Origin: Capnocytophaga stomatis
GTDB taxonomy: Bacteria; Bacteroidota; Bacteroidia; Flavobacteriales; Flavobacteriaceae
Reading direction: 5' to 3'
Length of the DNA stretch: 64,000 nucleotides
NCBI RefSeq assembly: GCF_002302635.1
Contig: NZ_CP022387.1
Location: 2,666,001-2,730,000 of the forward strand
The translations under genes were made by a program, and so were the position numbers. Positions 19,182-28,645 of this stretch are shown piece by piece. Position 1 is the first letter of the stretch. Every line of letters begins with the position of its first letter. Under the pieces are notes generated by a model that ran no database searches, was not told the DNA's origin, and was given only the letters and a program-made list of their open reading frames with translations.

Positions 19182-20291
19182 TTATTTAGAATTGATAATC
19201 AACTCGGCGGTACGGTCACTTGCACCTGAACCTCCGAGTTTTTTTCGCAATTCGCTATAATCTTTGAGTATTTTCTCTCTGTGATTGTCATCTAAAATTT
19301 TGTCTAATTCAGTTTTTAAATTGTTTTTATTGAATTCATTTTGAATTAGTTCTGTAACAACAGGTTTATCCATTATCAGATTTACCAACGAAATGTATTT
19401 CAGGTTGATAATGCGTTTAGCAATTTGGTAAGATAGCCAATTTCCTTTGTAGCAAACCACTTCGGGAACGTTGAACAGAGCGGTTTCGAGTGTAGCCGTT
19501 CCGCTGGTAACTATTGCAGCAGTTGATATGGATAGTAAATCATATGTTTTTCCACTTACAAAATGAATATTTTCCGTATTGATGAATTGCCGGTAAAACG
19601 AAAATTCTTGTGAGGGTGCTCCTGCTATTACAAATTGATAATCACTATAACCCTCTGTAATAGAAGTCATAATAGCAAGCATTTTGGCAATTTCCTGTTT
19701 TCGACTTCCTGGCAAGAGAGCAATAATGGGGCGGTTATCTAATCCGTTTTCTTTCTTGAAGGTAATTTCATCTGTTTTCTGGTGCTGTGTGATGGAATCA
19801 AGTAAGGGATGACCTACAAAATGTACAGGAAATTGGTGTTTTTTTTCGTAAAAATCTTTTTCAAAAGGCAAAATAACGTACATATTGTCAATATCACGTT
19901 TTATGTCTTTAATACGATTTTCTTTCCAAGCCCAAATTTGTGGAGATATGTAGTAATTTGTTTGAATTTTTTGTTGTTTAGCCCATTTTGCAATTCGCAT
20001 ATTAAAGCCGGGATAATCAATAAAAATCAATTTATCAGGTTGATAATTTTCGATGTCTTTCTTGCAAAAATGAATATTACGTAGAATAGTTTTCAGGTTT
20101 GTGATAACTTCCCAAAACCCCATAAAAGCCAAATCACGATAATGCTTAACAATCGTTCCTCCAACTTGTTGCATTCTATCGCCACCCCAGAAACGAAATT
20201 CTGCTTTTGGGTCTTTTTTTACGATGGATTTCATCAAATTGGCTCCGTGTAAATCGCCAGAGGCTTCGCCTGCAATAATGTAATATTTCAT
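19182..20291 (-). CDS. lpxB: Lipid-A-disaccharide synthase
   Basis: LpxB (GT19) joins UDP-2,3-diacylglucosamine and lipid X to make the lipid A disaccharide at the inner membrane. The 369-aa protein has the signature start YYIIAGEASGDLHGANLMK, the GFWEV segment, LLPGSRKQEI and the donor-site TSGTATLETAL. Last gene of a minus-strand run ftsK-lolA-lptF/G-lpxB, 16 bp after the LptF/G permease, so lipid A synthesis and LPS export look co-expressed. Confidence 0.96.
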   Translation of the reverse strand: MKYYIIAGEASGDLHGANLMKSIVKKDPKAEFRFWGGDRMQQVGGTIVKHYRDLAFMGFWEVITNLKTILRNIHFCKKDIENYQPDKLIFIDYPGFNMRIAKWAKQQKIQTNYYISPQIWAWKENRIKDIKRDIDNMYVILPFEKDFYEKKHQFPVHFVGHPLLDSITQHQKTDEITFKKENGLDNRPIIALLPGSRKQEIAKMLAIMTSITEGYSDYQFVIAGAPSQEFSFYRQFINTENIHFVSGKTYDLLSISTAAIVTSGTATLETALFNVPEVVCYKGNWLSYQIAKRIINLKYISLVNLIMDKPVVTELIQNEFNKNNLKTELDKILDDNHREKILKDYSELRKKLGGSGASDRTAELIINSK

Positions 20292-20307
20292 TTGTTTTAT
20301 GAAAAGT

Positions 20308-21753
20308 TTATTTTTTCTTTTTCAATTTGTAAAATAAACGAGTAATTCGCTCAAATTGGAAAATGGGTTTGTCTGTTGCTACACGTGAAGTTAGGTAAAA
20401 TCCTAAAGGTAAGAGAATTAAAGTGGAAATCCACGGAGCAAATATAGGGCTTATCGAGTTGTTTTCTGCAATATTTTTGATAAACAAACCAATAAAGTAA
20501 TATGACAGAAAAAGAAACATAGCCACAACCAAAGGCAAACCGATTCCTCCTTTGCGAATTAACGCACCCAAAGGAGCTGCCACGAAAAATAGCACAAAAC
20601 AAGCCACAGTTAGGGCGAATTTGTCATTAAAGTTAATGATGTGCAGGTTCATCAGTTTGTAACGATATTCTACCTCATCTTGTCGGAATTTAAGATTGTC
20701 AAACTGACTTTTATTATTACTGACGGCAACATCCCAAATTTGGATTTTTTTATATTCATCAAGAAGATTGGTCAAATCATCGATTGATTTTACTTTAAAT
20801 TTTTCTTTTTTTTCAGGTTCAGAATCTTTAGCTTCTTTTGTGTTATTGAGATTTAGAATTCCTGTACGGCGGAACATACTATTTCCTTGGTCAGTCAAAT
20901 TTTGTTTGAAATCTGTTTTTAACGAATCAATGGCGTAACTTAACTGACCTACATTCATCATTTTATAGGTCGTTACATCTGATTTTTCATTGAAATCTAC
21001 ATTATTCAAATGTGAAAGGTCGAGATTGATAATGTACTTTTTGAAATGAACCTTAGCAAAAGGAAATCTTTCTTGTTGGGAGTAACTCCTTGTCTTAATA
21101 TCCTCATAATAAGTGCCATCTTCCAGAATCAGCTGAAGAAAATCATTATTGTTTCCGCTTTTTAATTCTCCTCTTTCTGCGTTGATAACCACTCTGTTTA
21201 CTTTGTCGGGCGTTTTTTTATGAATGATTACTTTTTCCAGAAATTCGCCATTTTCTCCGTGTTTATTGCTGACTTTGATGCTTATATCATCGCCAATATT
21301 TGAAAAAATTCCTTCAGGAATAGCCATAGAAGGTTTTACTTTTGCAATATTTCTTCGCAAATCATATACTTCGCGGTAAGCCACGGGGATAACATTGTTT
21401 ACAAGGAAAAAAGTAATCCCGCTTAAGATTACCATCAGAACGATTAACGGACGCATTATTCTCATTAAGGAAATTCCTGAGGCTTTCATTGCGGCAAATT
21501 CGTAATGCTCAGAAAAAGAGCCAAAAGTCATTATTGAGGAGACAACGACAGCCAAAGGTAAGGTAATGGGAATTAACTGCGGAATGGAAAACAACAAAAA
21601 CTTCCCAATTACCCACAGTTCCAGCCCACGACCAGCAAGTTCGTCGATATACGTCCAAATGGTTTGGAAAATAAAAATAAGGATTAAAATGGAAAGAGTT
21701 CCTAAAAAATTTTTTAGGAACTGTGTCAGGATATATCTATCTAAAATTTTCAA
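20308..21753 (-). CDS. LPS export permease, LptF/LptG family
   Basis: 481-aa inner-membrane subunit of the LptB2FG transporter that pulls LPS from the membrane to the periplasmic bridge. The start MKILDRYILTQFLKNF and helix 2-3 segment (HYEFAAMKASGISLMRIMRP) are diagnostic. Six membrane helices (three before, three after a periplasmic jellyroll of about 270 residues) are visible. It is longer than the usual 360-aa form because of an insertion around 275-340 rich in Lys/Glu. LptF and LptG cannot be told apart here. Confidence 0.9.
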   Translation of the reverse strand: MKILDRYILTQFLKNFLGTLSILILIFIFQTIWTYIDELAGRGLELWVIGKFLLFSIPQLIPITLPLAVVVSSIMTFGSFSEHYEFAAMKASGISLMRIMRPLIVLMVILSGITFFLVNNVIPVAYREVYDLRRNIAKVKPSMAIPEGIFSNIGDDISIKVSNKHGENGEFLEKVIIHKKTPDKVNRVVINAERGELKSGNNNDFLQLILEDGTYYEDIKTRSYSQQERFPFAKVHFKKYIINLDLSHLNNVDFNEKSDVTTYKMMNVGQLSYAIDSLKTDFKQNLTDQGNSMFRRTGILNLNNTKEAKDSEPEKKEKFKVKSIDDLTNLLDEYKKIQIWDVAVSNNKSQFDNLKFRQDEVEYRYKLMNLHIINFNDKFALTVACFVLFFVAAPLGALIRKGGIGLPLVVAMFLFLSYYFIGLFIKNIAENNSISPIFAPWISTLILLPLGFYLTSRVATDKPIFQFERITRLFYKLKKKK

Positions 21754-21844
21754 GGTTTGCGTTTTACAATTCTCAAATTTGATACTTTTTAAATGCTTGT
21801 AAGAAATCTTAATACGAACTAAGACTCACAAAAACTAAGAAATT

Positions 21845-22489
21845 TTATAATTCTGAAATATAATAGCCTTCTTTTTTGTACTTTTCTTTATCAAATTTGA
21901 AAAGATTAGCAGGAATAGGCTGATTTGTTTTAAAACTTGTTACGGTAATTGTGGTTTTCGTACTGTTTTTTCCTATTTCAATGAGGTTATAGATATGTTT
22001 TGTTTGTACATCAATCCCCAATAGGATTTGTTTTACATCAGAATTTGCTTTTTGGGGCTTTAATTCGATATACTGAATTTTTCTTCCGCGTACATTTTGC
22101 TCAATGTCCCATTTGTAGTTGTAGCCTTTTCTGTAGAAAGTTAGCATTTTTGAAGGAGTGATGGCAGCATCATCTTCGTTAGATGTAGTTTCAATTACAA
22201 CTTCTTCATTTTCAGGAACTATTGTGTATGTTTTATTTCCGTCATATATTCTGGTGGAGCCTAAATAGTTCAAAACATATTTGTCTTTGGCTAAAGTGAC
22301 GTTTCCTTTAGTTTCCTGACTGATGTTTTCAGCCATATTATCCAAATTATATTTAAAATCAATGTAAATGTTGTCGTAACTTGTGATTTTGTTATAAACT
22401 TCGTCTAACATTTTTTTTGCTCTATCACTATTTTGTCCGTTTGCAAAAAATCCACACAAAGCGATAAATACTAAAAATATTTTTTTCAT
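21845..22489 (-). CDS. lolA: Outer-membrane lipoprotein carrier LolA-like protein
   Basis: 214-aa periplasmic protein of the LolA family that shuttles lipoproteins from the LolCDE transporter to the outer membrane. A clear signal peptide (MKKIFLVFIALCGFFANGQ) is followed by KMLDEVYNKITSYDNIYIDF and a beta-rich body. The location between ftsK and an LPS permease is typical of this phylum. LolB is not encoded nearby. Confidence 0.88.
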   Translation of the reverse strand: MKKIFLVFIALCGFFANGQNSDRAKKMLDEVYNKITSYDNIYIDFKYNLDNMAENISQETKGNVTLAKDKYVLNYLGSTRIYDGNKTYTIVPENEEVVIETTSNEDDAAITPSKMLTFYRKGYNYKWDIEQNVRGRKIQYIELKPQKANSDVKQILLGIDVQTKHIYNLIEIGKNSTKTTITVTSFKTNQPIPANLFKFDKEKYKKEGYYISEL

Positions 22490-22579
22490 TTTAATTTGTT
22501 ATTTTTTGATGTTATATTTTGTTGTATCAATAATTGTTCCAAAAAACTTAATTTGTTAATTTACAGATTGAAATAATAA

Positions 22580-24976
22580 CTACATTCCCTCTAAAAGTCT
22601 GTCCAAAGAAACGATATCTTGTATCAAAACTTGTCTGGCTTTGCTTCCTTCAAACGGACCTACAACACCAGCGTGTTCCAATTGGTCAATAAGTCTTCCG
22701 GCTCGGTTGTAGCCTAACTTCAATTTTCGCTGTAAAAGTGAAGCAGAACCTTGCTGTGTATTTACCACAATTTCAGCAGCTTCCCTAAAAAGAGGGTCTC
22801 TATCTTCTGGATTGAAATCCAAATCAAGACCTTCGCTTTCCCCACCAACGTATTCTGGTAGTAAATAAGCATCAGGATACGCCTTTTGGTTACCGATATA
22901 TTCAGTAATGTGGTTTATTTCCGGAGTATCAACAAAGGCACATTGAATACGAATTGGCTCATTGCCTTGTGTGTAAAGCATATCCCCACGACCAATCAAT
23001 TGTTCCGCTCCCGAGCCATCTAAGATGGTTTTGGAGTCAATCTTTGAAGTCACACGGAAAGCAATCCTTGCAGGGAAGTTAGCTTTGATGATACCTGTAA
23101 TCACGTTTACAGACGGACGTTGTGTGGCGATAATCAAGTGAATACCAATTGCTCGTGCCAATTGTGCCAAGCGGGCAATAGGCAATTCAACTTCTTTCCC
23201 AGCAGTCATAATCAGGTCGGCAAATTCATCTACTATCAAAACAATATACGGTAAAAATCGGTGTCCCTCGTTTGGGTTTAATTGCCTTGCTTTGAACTTT
23301 GCGTTGTATTCCTTTATGTTACGAACCATAGCATTTTTCAGCAATTCGTAGCGATTATCCATCTCAATACAGAGTGAGTTCAAAGTATTTACAACTTTTT
23401 TATTATCCGTGATTATAGCATCCTCACTGTCAGGTAATTTGGCTAAAAAGTGACGTTCAATTTTGTTGAAAAGTGTAAGTTCCACCTTCTTTGGGTCGAC
23501 CAATACAAATTTCACTTCCGCAGGGTGTTTTTTGTATAGTAAAGATGTTAAAACTACGTTCAAACCAACGGATTTTCCTTGTCCCGTAGCACCAGCCATC
23601 AAAAGATGTGGCATTTTGGTTAAATCGGCAACAAAAGTTTCGTTACTAATGGTTTTACCGAAAGCCACAGGCAGTTCCATTTCAGCGTGTTGAAACTTAG
23701 GAGAGGTTATCATCGAACGCATAAAAACCGTTGTAGGTTTTTTGTTAGGAACCTCAATACCGATAGTTCCTTTTCCGGGAATAGGAGCGATAATACGTAT
23801 TCCTAAAGCTGCCAAGGAAAGAGCGATGTCATCTTCCAAATTTTTGATTTTGGAAATACGAATTCCTGCTGCTGGAACAATCTCATAAAGTGTAACAGTT
23901 GGCCCAATGGTTGCTTTTATTTGCGAAATTTCAATTTTATAATCCTTAAGTGTCTGAACGATAGTGTTTTTGTTTTCCTCTAATTCTTCCTGATTGATAA
24001 TGATTCCGTTATCTTTCGGCTCAATTAGCAATTCAATTGAAGGAAATCTGTAATCGCTCAAATCCAATCTGGGATCATATTCGCCATAATTTTCAACCAA
24101 TTTTTGAGCCAATAATTCAGGATCGATTTCTTCTGTTTTAGGTTTTTCTACCTCAAAATCAGGTTCTTTTATATTTGTTATGAAAAAATCGTCCTCAATT
24201 TCAATTTCTTGAGAAGCTTCATTTTGGAAATTATCAATGAAAGGAATTTCTTTTTTGTGAGTAAAAACATCCAATTTTTCAGCTTCTTTTTCCTTTATGA
24301 AAATATCTTTTTTATTTGCTTTTGTATCTTCTTTAATATCAATCTTTTCTGTTGATTTTTCTGTGCTGTTGTACGATGATTTTTCTCTTTTGAATTTTGA
24401 TAATGTATCAGAAAAAATTGCACTAACTTTTTCAGGAGTTAGGTTAGCTTTGAAAACAACATATAAGGTTAAAAATAGTAATAAGACTAATATTGTGCCG
24501 AAACGCCCTAAATAATCCTGAAGGAAGTGATTGATTTCAAAACCTGAAACGCCTCCAAGAATACTTGCTTTTCCTGAGAAAAACCCCAAAAATGTAGCGA
24601 TGAAAACAGTCCAAAGCACTCCCCAAAACCATCGATTTAGCATAGGAATTTTGAGGTTAAAAGCAATTTTTAATCCCGACAAAAACAACAAACTAATAGG
24701 AATAAGCGTCGCTAAACCAAACCCTTTATAAATGAGAATATACCCGAGATAAGCACCTATTTTGCTGGTAAGATTGTTGGCTTTTTCTTGTCGGTTACCA
24801 ACCTCAGACCAAATGCTTTGGTCGGTTTGCCAAGTGAAAAAATAGGACACAAATGTGATAATTAAGAAAAGAGAAATGACAATCAAAACAATCCCGAAAA
24901 TTAATTTTCGTTGTTTTGACTTATCAGATTGATTTTTAGGCTTTTTATCTGTTTGTTTTTGCTTTTTTTGTCCCAT
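22580..24976 (-). CDS. ftsK: DNA translocase FtsK/SpoIIIE
   Basis: 798-aa septal ATPase that pumps chromosome ends through the closing septum. Four membrane helices lie at about 25-175, a charged linker runs to about 285, and the motor follows: Walker A GATGQGKS at 462-469, the VDPKKVEL motif and Walker B IVLIVDEFADLI. A winged-helix gamma domain, which reads polar DNA sites, closes the protein (from about 730, SLLQRKLKLGYNRAGRLID). Start at ATG 24976, after a Lys/Gln-rich N-terminus. lolA follows 90 bp downstream. Confidence 0.96.
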   Translation of the reverse strand: MGQKKQKQTDKKPKNQSDKSKQRKLIFGIVLIVISLFLIITFVSYFFTWQTDQSIWSEVGNRQEKANNLTSKIGAYLGYILIYKGFGLATLIPISLLFLSGLKIAFNLKIPMLNRWFWGVLWTVFIATFLGFFSGKASILGGVSGFEINHFLQDYLGRFGTILVLLLFLTLYVVFKANLTPEKVSAIFSDTLSKFKREKSSYNSTEKSTEKIDIKEDTKANKKDIFIKEKEAEKLDVFTHKKEIPFIDNFQNEASQEIEIEDDFFITNIKEPDFEVEKPKTEEIDPELLAQKLVENYGEYDPRLDLSDYRFPSIELLIEPKDNGIIINQEELEENKNTIVQTLKDYKIEISQIKATIGPTVTLYEIVPAAGIRISKIKNLEDDIALSLAALGIRIIAPIPGKGTIGIEVPNKKPTTVFMRSMITSPKFQHAEMELPVAFGKTISNETFVADLTKMPHLLMAGATGQGKSVGLNVVLTSLLYKKHPAEVKFVLVDPKKVELTLFNKIERHFLAKLPDSEDAIITDNKKVVNTLNSLCIEMDNRYELLKNAMVRNIKEYNAKFKARQLNPNEGHRFLPYIVLIVDEFADLIMTAGKEVELPIARLAQLARAIGIHLIIATQRPSVNVITGIIKANFPARIAFRVTSKIDSKTILDGSGAEQLIGRGDMLYTQGNEPIRIQCAFVDTPEINHITEYIGNQKAYPDAYLLPEYVGGESEGLDLDFNPEDRDPLFREAAEIVVNTQQGSASLLQRKLKLGYNRAGRLIDQLEHAGVVGPFEGSKARQVLIQDIVSLDRLLEGM

Positions 24977-25011
24977 TTATATTTTTGAAAAATTGAAATT
25001 GAAGATGAACG

Positions 25012-25044
25012 AAAAAATTGAGAATGAATCTTTTTCACTCTCAA
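25012..25044 (-). terminator. Terminator after tpx
   Basis: On the minus strand an 11-bp stem TTGAGAGTGAA / TTCATTCTCAA (one G-T pair) with a five-base loop is followed by six T. Confidence 0.85.
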
Positions 25045-25068
25045 TTTGTTGATTCCAAGGTTTTTATG

Positions 25069-25566
25069 TTATTTCAGTTTTGCCAATGCAGCCTCATAAT
25101 CAGGTTCGTTGGTAGTTTCAGCCACTTGTTCCGTGTGAATAACATTTCCTTCTTCGTCTAAAACAACTATGGAACGAGACAGCAAGCCTTTCAAAGGTCC
25201 GTCAGTAATCGCTACTTCATAATGATTCCCAAAATCTCCTCTGAAATCAGAAAGCATTACCAAATTTTCAATGCCTTCCGCTCCGCAAAAACGCCCCAAA
25301 GCAAAAGGTAAATCTTTTGAAACACAGAGTATTTGCACATTATTTAAGTTGCTGAGTTCTTTGTGAAATCTGCGAACAGAAGCCGCACAAACTCCCGTGT
25401 CAATACTTGGGAAAATATTTAAAACGACTTTTTTCCCTTTAAAATCACTTAAAGAAACCTCTGCTAATCCTGTTGAAACTGCTGTAAAGTTAGGAGCTGA
25501 TTTGCCTACTTTTGGTAACTCTCCCGCTGTGTGGATAGTATTACCTTTTAATGTGATTGTTGCCAT
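25069..25566 (-). CDS. tpx: Thiol peroxidase
   Basis: Atypical 2-Cys peroxiredoxin that reduces hydrogen and alkyl peroxides with thioredoxin; 165 aa. The peroxidatic Cys is in DTGVCAASVRRF and the resolving Cys in LGRFCGAEG. The frame is open up to 25734, but that extension is hydrophobic and unlike the family, and it overlaps the upstream terminator; the family start MATITLKGN is ATG 25566. A -7 box sits 34 bp upstream of that start. Confidence 0.95.
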   Translation of the reverse strand: MATITLKGNTIHTAGELPKVGKSAPNFTAVSTGLAEVSLSDFKGKKVVLNIFPSIDTGVCAASVRRFHKELSNLNNVQILCVSKDLPFALGRFCGAEGIENLVMLSDFRGDFGNHYEVAITDGPLKGLLSRSIVVLDEEGNVIHTEQVAETTNEPDYEAALAKLK

Positions 25567-25599
25567 AAAAATTTGAGTTCTAAAATTAATGAATACGGG

Positions 25600-25607
25600 C
25601 AAAGATA
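25600..25607 (-). promoter_or_regulatory. -7 box of tpx
   Basis: The minus strand reads TATCTTTG, a perfect TAnnTTTG, giving a predicted leader of about 30 nt and supporting ATG 25566. No TTG at the -33 distance. Confidence 0.55.
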
Positions 25608-25640
25608 AGATAAAAAAATGGAAAGTTAAAAGTAAAAATG

Positions 25641-25681
25641 AAAAAGTCCGCAGTTCAGAATTATTGGAAAGAACTACGGAC
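25641..25681 (-). terminator. Terminator after the YitT-family gene
   Basis: Stem GTCCGTAGTTC / GAACTGCGGAC (11 bp, one wobble) with a 14-base loop is followed by TTTTTC on the minus strand. Confidence 0.85.
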
Positions 25682-25705
25682 AAAAAATGTTGATTATATT
25701 TAAAA

Positions 25706-26611
25706 TTAATTGAGCTTGTCGAAGCCTTTTCCATAAACGCCCATTACAGTTGCTTTGGTTACAAAAGCTTCAGGGTCAATGCTTCCTACTAATCGGAAAA
25801 TAGAAGTGGCTTCAGTGCGGCGTGCTATTACAATTACTATTTTCTGAGGAGTTTGGGAATACCAACCAAGTCCGTCAATTACGGTGCATCCGCGTTTTAT
25901 TTCTGTGTTGATGTGAGTAGCAATTTCGTCGTAATGTTTTGAGAATATGAAAAGTTGAACCGATTGGCGAGCTCCATTTATCACAATTTCAACCATTTGC
26001 CACATCAAAGGAAGAAGAATCAAGCCGTAAATCGTTCTTTCTAAAGTTTCTTTATCGCTATCTAAGATGAAATAAGATGAAACAACTATCAGAACGTCAA
26101 CGATTAACAGAATTCGAGCGAGACTGATACGATAATATTTTGTCACCAAAGCACCTATAATGTCAGTTCCTCCCGTACTTCCATTTACTGAAAAAACAAG
26201 CCCCAAACCTGTACCGCAAAACAGCCCTCCTACAATTGCAGAAAGAAATTCATCGCTAACCGGTGGATTTTCAGAGAAATATGGTTGTAAATAAGATTCC
26301 CCAAAGCTCAACATTAATGATAATAAACCAATTCCTAACAATGTACGAATGACATATTGGCGGTTTACGGCACGAAAAGCAATCGCCAGTAAAACGATAT
26401 TTACCACCAAAGTTGTTTTCCAGATTTCAATGCCTGTTACATATTTAACTATGATGGAAATTCCTGACAGTCCGCCGGTTACAATTCTGTTTGGAATGAT
26501 GAACCCCGTCAACCCAATGGTGAAAAGAGCCAATCCTAAAATGATTACCAAATAATCTTTAATGTAGAAAGACTTCAGATATTTTATTCTACGACTTTTA
26601 TTTTTTTTCAT
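25706..26611 (-). CDS. YitT family membrane protein with DUF2179 domain
   Basis: 301-aa inner-membrane protein. Five to six helices fill residues 18-215 (for example YLVIILGLALFTIGLTGFI), with the family motif GGTDIIG. A soluble C-terminal DUF2179 domain follows (from about 225: GCTVIDGLGWYSQTPQKIVIVIARR). The biochemical role of the family is not established. It has its own -7 box and terminator, so it is monocistronic. Confidence 0.88.
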   Translation of the reverse strand: MKKNKSRRIKYLKSFYIKDYLVIILGLALFTIGLTGFIIPNRIVTGGLSGISIIVKYVTGIEIWKTTLVVNIVLLAIAFRAVNRQYVIRTLLGIGLLSLMLSFGESYLQPYFSENPPVSDEFLSAIVGGLFCGTGLGLVFSVNGSTGGTDIIGALVTKYYRISLARILLIVDVLIVVSSYFILDSDKETLERTIYGLILLPLMWQMVEIVINGARQSVQLFIFSKHYDEIATHINTEIKRGCTVIDGLGWYSQTPQKIVIVIARRTEATSIFRLVGSIDPEAFVTKATVMGVYGKGFDKLN

Positions 26612-26646
26612 ATTCTTAAAATATATCCATTTATTAAATTTGAGTG

Positions 26647-26654
26647 CAAAAATA
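26647..26654 (-). promoter_or_regulatory. -7 box of the YitT-family gene
   Basis: The minus strand reads TATTTTTG, a perfect TAnnTTTG; no TTG at the -33 distance. Confidence 0.5.
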
Positions 26655-26722
26655 TTTAATATTTTTTAATTTGGGAGTTTTTTTCGACTGTTTTTTTTCA
26701 TATCCTCAAAATGTATCTATAG

Positions 26723-26753
26723 TTTGTTTTTTAGTTTTATTTTTCTACTTTTG
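26723..26753 (+). promoter_or_regulatory. Promoter of nusB-yajC
   Basis: TTTG (26723-26726), 19 nt, TACTTTTG (26746-26753): a perfect match, with a predicted start near 26758 and a leader of about 48 nt. Confidence 0.8.
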
Positions 26754-26805
26754 CACCCGAAAATAATGCTGGTAATCAAAATCATATTTTAGAGTTCTTA
26801 AATTT

Positions 26806-27750
26806 ATGTTGACACGAAGACATATCAGAGTAAAGGTGATGCAATCCATTTATGCAATGACACAAAGTCAAAGTCAGAGCTTGGATAAAGAATTGAAGTT
26901 TTTACAAAATAGTGCGAACGATACGTTCAAACTTTATTTACTAACCTTCTCTCTTTTGAAAGAACTTCACAATATGGCTGTTACGCAGTTTGAAGTTGCA
27001 CAGAAGAAATATTTAGCAACCACGCAGGATAAAAATTTGAATAAGAAAATAATTGATAATCAGGTTTTTATTCTTATTTCGAATAATGAGCTTCTGCAAG
27101 ATGCAATCAATAATGCTCAGATGAATTGTTGGGATTTGGATAGCGAATATGTCAAAATTATTTATAAAAAGATTATAGAGAGTGACATATACAAAAGATA
27201 TGTATCTGAAAAGAAATCCGATTTCAACACAGACAGAGACTTTGTTGTAGATGTATTTAAGGAAATTGTGGCTCCTAATGAAAAAATTTATGATTATATA
27301 GAAGGATTTAACTTAACTTGGATAGATGATTTTTCAATAGTTAATACTTTTATATTGAAGTTGTTAAAGAATGTAAAGCCAGATAGTAATGAAAAATATT
27401 TTGTGCCGAAACTCTTTAAAAATGATGACGACAAGTTATTTGCAACCGATTTACTGAAAAAGGTAACGCTAAATGACGAAAAATTACAGAGTTACATACA
27501 CGAAAAAACAATTAATTGGGATAAAGATCGTATCGCTGTTTTGGATAATATAATCATCAAAATGGCTATTTGCGAGTTTTTGAAATTTCCGACAATTCCA
27601 GTGAAAGTAACTCTGAATGAATATCTTGAGATAGCTAAGGAATATTCAACAGAAAAAAGTAGTATTTTTATCAACGGAATTCTTGATAATTTATCCAAAG
27701 AATTTCAGGAAAGAAATGAGCTTAATAAAATAGGAAGAGGCTTGCTTTAA
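26806..27750 (+). CDS. nusB: Transcription antitermination factor NusB
   Basis: NusB binds boxA RNA with NusE and supports rRNA antitermination. At 314 aa it is about twice the usual bacterial length, as in other Bacteroidetes. The start LTRRHIRVKVMQSIYAM is the helix-1 signature, and the C-terminal half (WDKDRIAVLDNIIIKMAICEFL, then PVKVTLNEYLEIAKEYS) matches the conserved core. The middle 100-220 is the lineage-specific insertion. yajC follows after 40 bp. Confidence 0.94.
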   Translation: MLTRRHIRVKVMQSIYAMTQSQSQSLDKELKFLQNSANDTFKLYLLTFSLLKELHNMAVTQFEVAQKKYLATTQDKNLNKKIIDNQVFILISNNELLQDAINNAQMNCWDLDSEYVKIIYKKIIESDIYKRYVSEKKSDFNTDRDFVVDVFKEIVAPNEKIYDYIEGFNLTWIDDFSIVNTFILKLLKNVKPDSNEKYFVPKLFKNDDDKLFATDLLKKVTLNDEKLQSYIHEKTINWDKDRIAVLDNIIIKMAICEFLKFPTIPVKVTLNEYLEIAKEYSTEKSSIFINGILDNLSKEFQERNELNKIGRGLL

Positions 27751-27790
27751 AAGCATACAAACACAAAAATAACTTAAAATTTAGATAATA

Positions 27791-28078
27791 ATGGAAGTAC
27801 TTAATCAATTTGGACCAATTATATTAATGTTTGCGGTACTTTATTTTCTTATGATTCGTCCGCAAATGAAGCGTCAAAAACAAGAAAAGAACTTTGTTCA
27901 AGAGATGAAAAAGGGAGATAACGTAATAACTAAGAGCGGTATGCACGGACGTATCGTTGAGCTTACTGATGATAGTTGCGTTATAGAAACTCTTGCTGGT
28001 AAAATCAAATTTGAGCGTTCGGCTATTTCTATGGAAATGTCAAAAAAATTGAACGCACCAAAAGAGGTGAAAAAATAA
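27791..28078 (+). CDS. yajC: Preprotein translocase subunit YajC
   Basis: 95-aa accessory subunit that joins SecDF at the Sec translocon. One N-terminal membrane helix (FGPIILMFAVLYFLMI) leads into RPQMKRQKQ and a small SH3-like domain (GDNVITKSGMHGRIVEL). Length and motif order are normal. It shares the nusB promoter and is followed by a terminator. Confidence 0.95.
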   Translation: MEVLNQFGPIILMFAVLYFLMIRPQMKRQKQEKNFVQEMKKGDNVITKSGMHGRIVELTDDSCVIETLAGKIKFERSAISMEMSKKLNAPKEVKK

Positions 28079-28111
28079 TTAAATACGAAGAGTAAATTTA
28101 ATTGCAAATAT

Positions 28112-28148
28112 AAAAAATCCGTGAGTGTTTTTCATTTCACGGATTTTA
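28112..28148 (+). terminator. Terminator after yajC
   Basis: Stem AAAATCCGTGA / TCACGGATTTT (11 bp) with a 12-base loop; the T tail is broken (TTTTAAGTTTTT). Confidence 0.75.
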
Positions 28149-28184
28149 AGTTTTTGTAGATTAGGATTTTTAAAAAAAGTTTAG

Positions 28185-28544
28185 ATGGCAGTTCATAATG
28201 ATTTTGGAAAAGAGGCTGAGCAAATTGCAGCAGATTTCTTGGTGAAAAATGGGCATCAAATTCTGGAACGTAATTTCACGTTTGGTCACGCCGAAATTGA
28301 TATTATTTCACAAAAAGGAAATACTTTGCACATAGTTGAGGTTAAAGCCCGAACTTCAACAGCTTATGGAGAGCCAGAGAGCTTCGTTAGCAAACAAAAA
28401 ATAAATTTGGTTATAAAAGCAACAAATAATTATATCGAAAAAAAAGATTTGGATTTAGAAGTTCAATTTGATATTATTTCAATTGTAAAAAATAGTATTG
28501 AATTCAATATCAATTACATAGAAGATGCGTTTTATTCTTTCTGA
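28185..28544 (+). CDS. YraN family endonuclease-fold protein (UPF0102)
   Basis: 119-aa protein with a restriction-endonuclease-like core. The conserved blocks are FGKEAEQIAADFL, ILERNF, AEIDIIS and VEVKART, containing the acidic/Lys residues of a PD-(D/E)xK site. Its cellular role is not established. No clear promoter of its own is seen after the yajC terminator. Confidence 0.88.
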   Translation: MAVHNDFGKEAEQIAADFLVKNGHQILERNFTFGHAEIDIISQKGNTLHIVEVKARTSTAYGEPESFVSKQKINLVIKATNNYIEKKDLDLEVQFDIISIVKNSIEFNINYIEDAFYSF

Positions 28545-28576
28545 AAAGTTAAGAAAAAGTGAAAAAATAAATTCAC

Positions 28577-28612
28577 TGTTACAAAATCATTTTTTGTTGT
28601 ATTTTTGTAACA
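28577..28612. promoter_or_regulatory. 10-bp inverted repeat overlapping a -7 box
   Basis: TGTTACAAAA (28577-28586) and TTTTGTAACA (28603-28612) are perfect inverse copies 16 nt apart. The right arm overlaps TATTTTTG (28600-28607), a perfect -7 box for the next gene. This could be an operator, or a weak hairpin ending yraN, though no T run follows. Confidence 0.45.
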
Positions 28613-28645
28613 AAAATAAGATTAACTTTTTTAGAAAATAATTTG

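Noticed and set aside
25567-25734. 56-codon extension of tpx, hydrophobic and export-like
   Set aside because: It runs through the terminator of the upstream gene and upstream of the tpx -7 box; the family start is at 25566.
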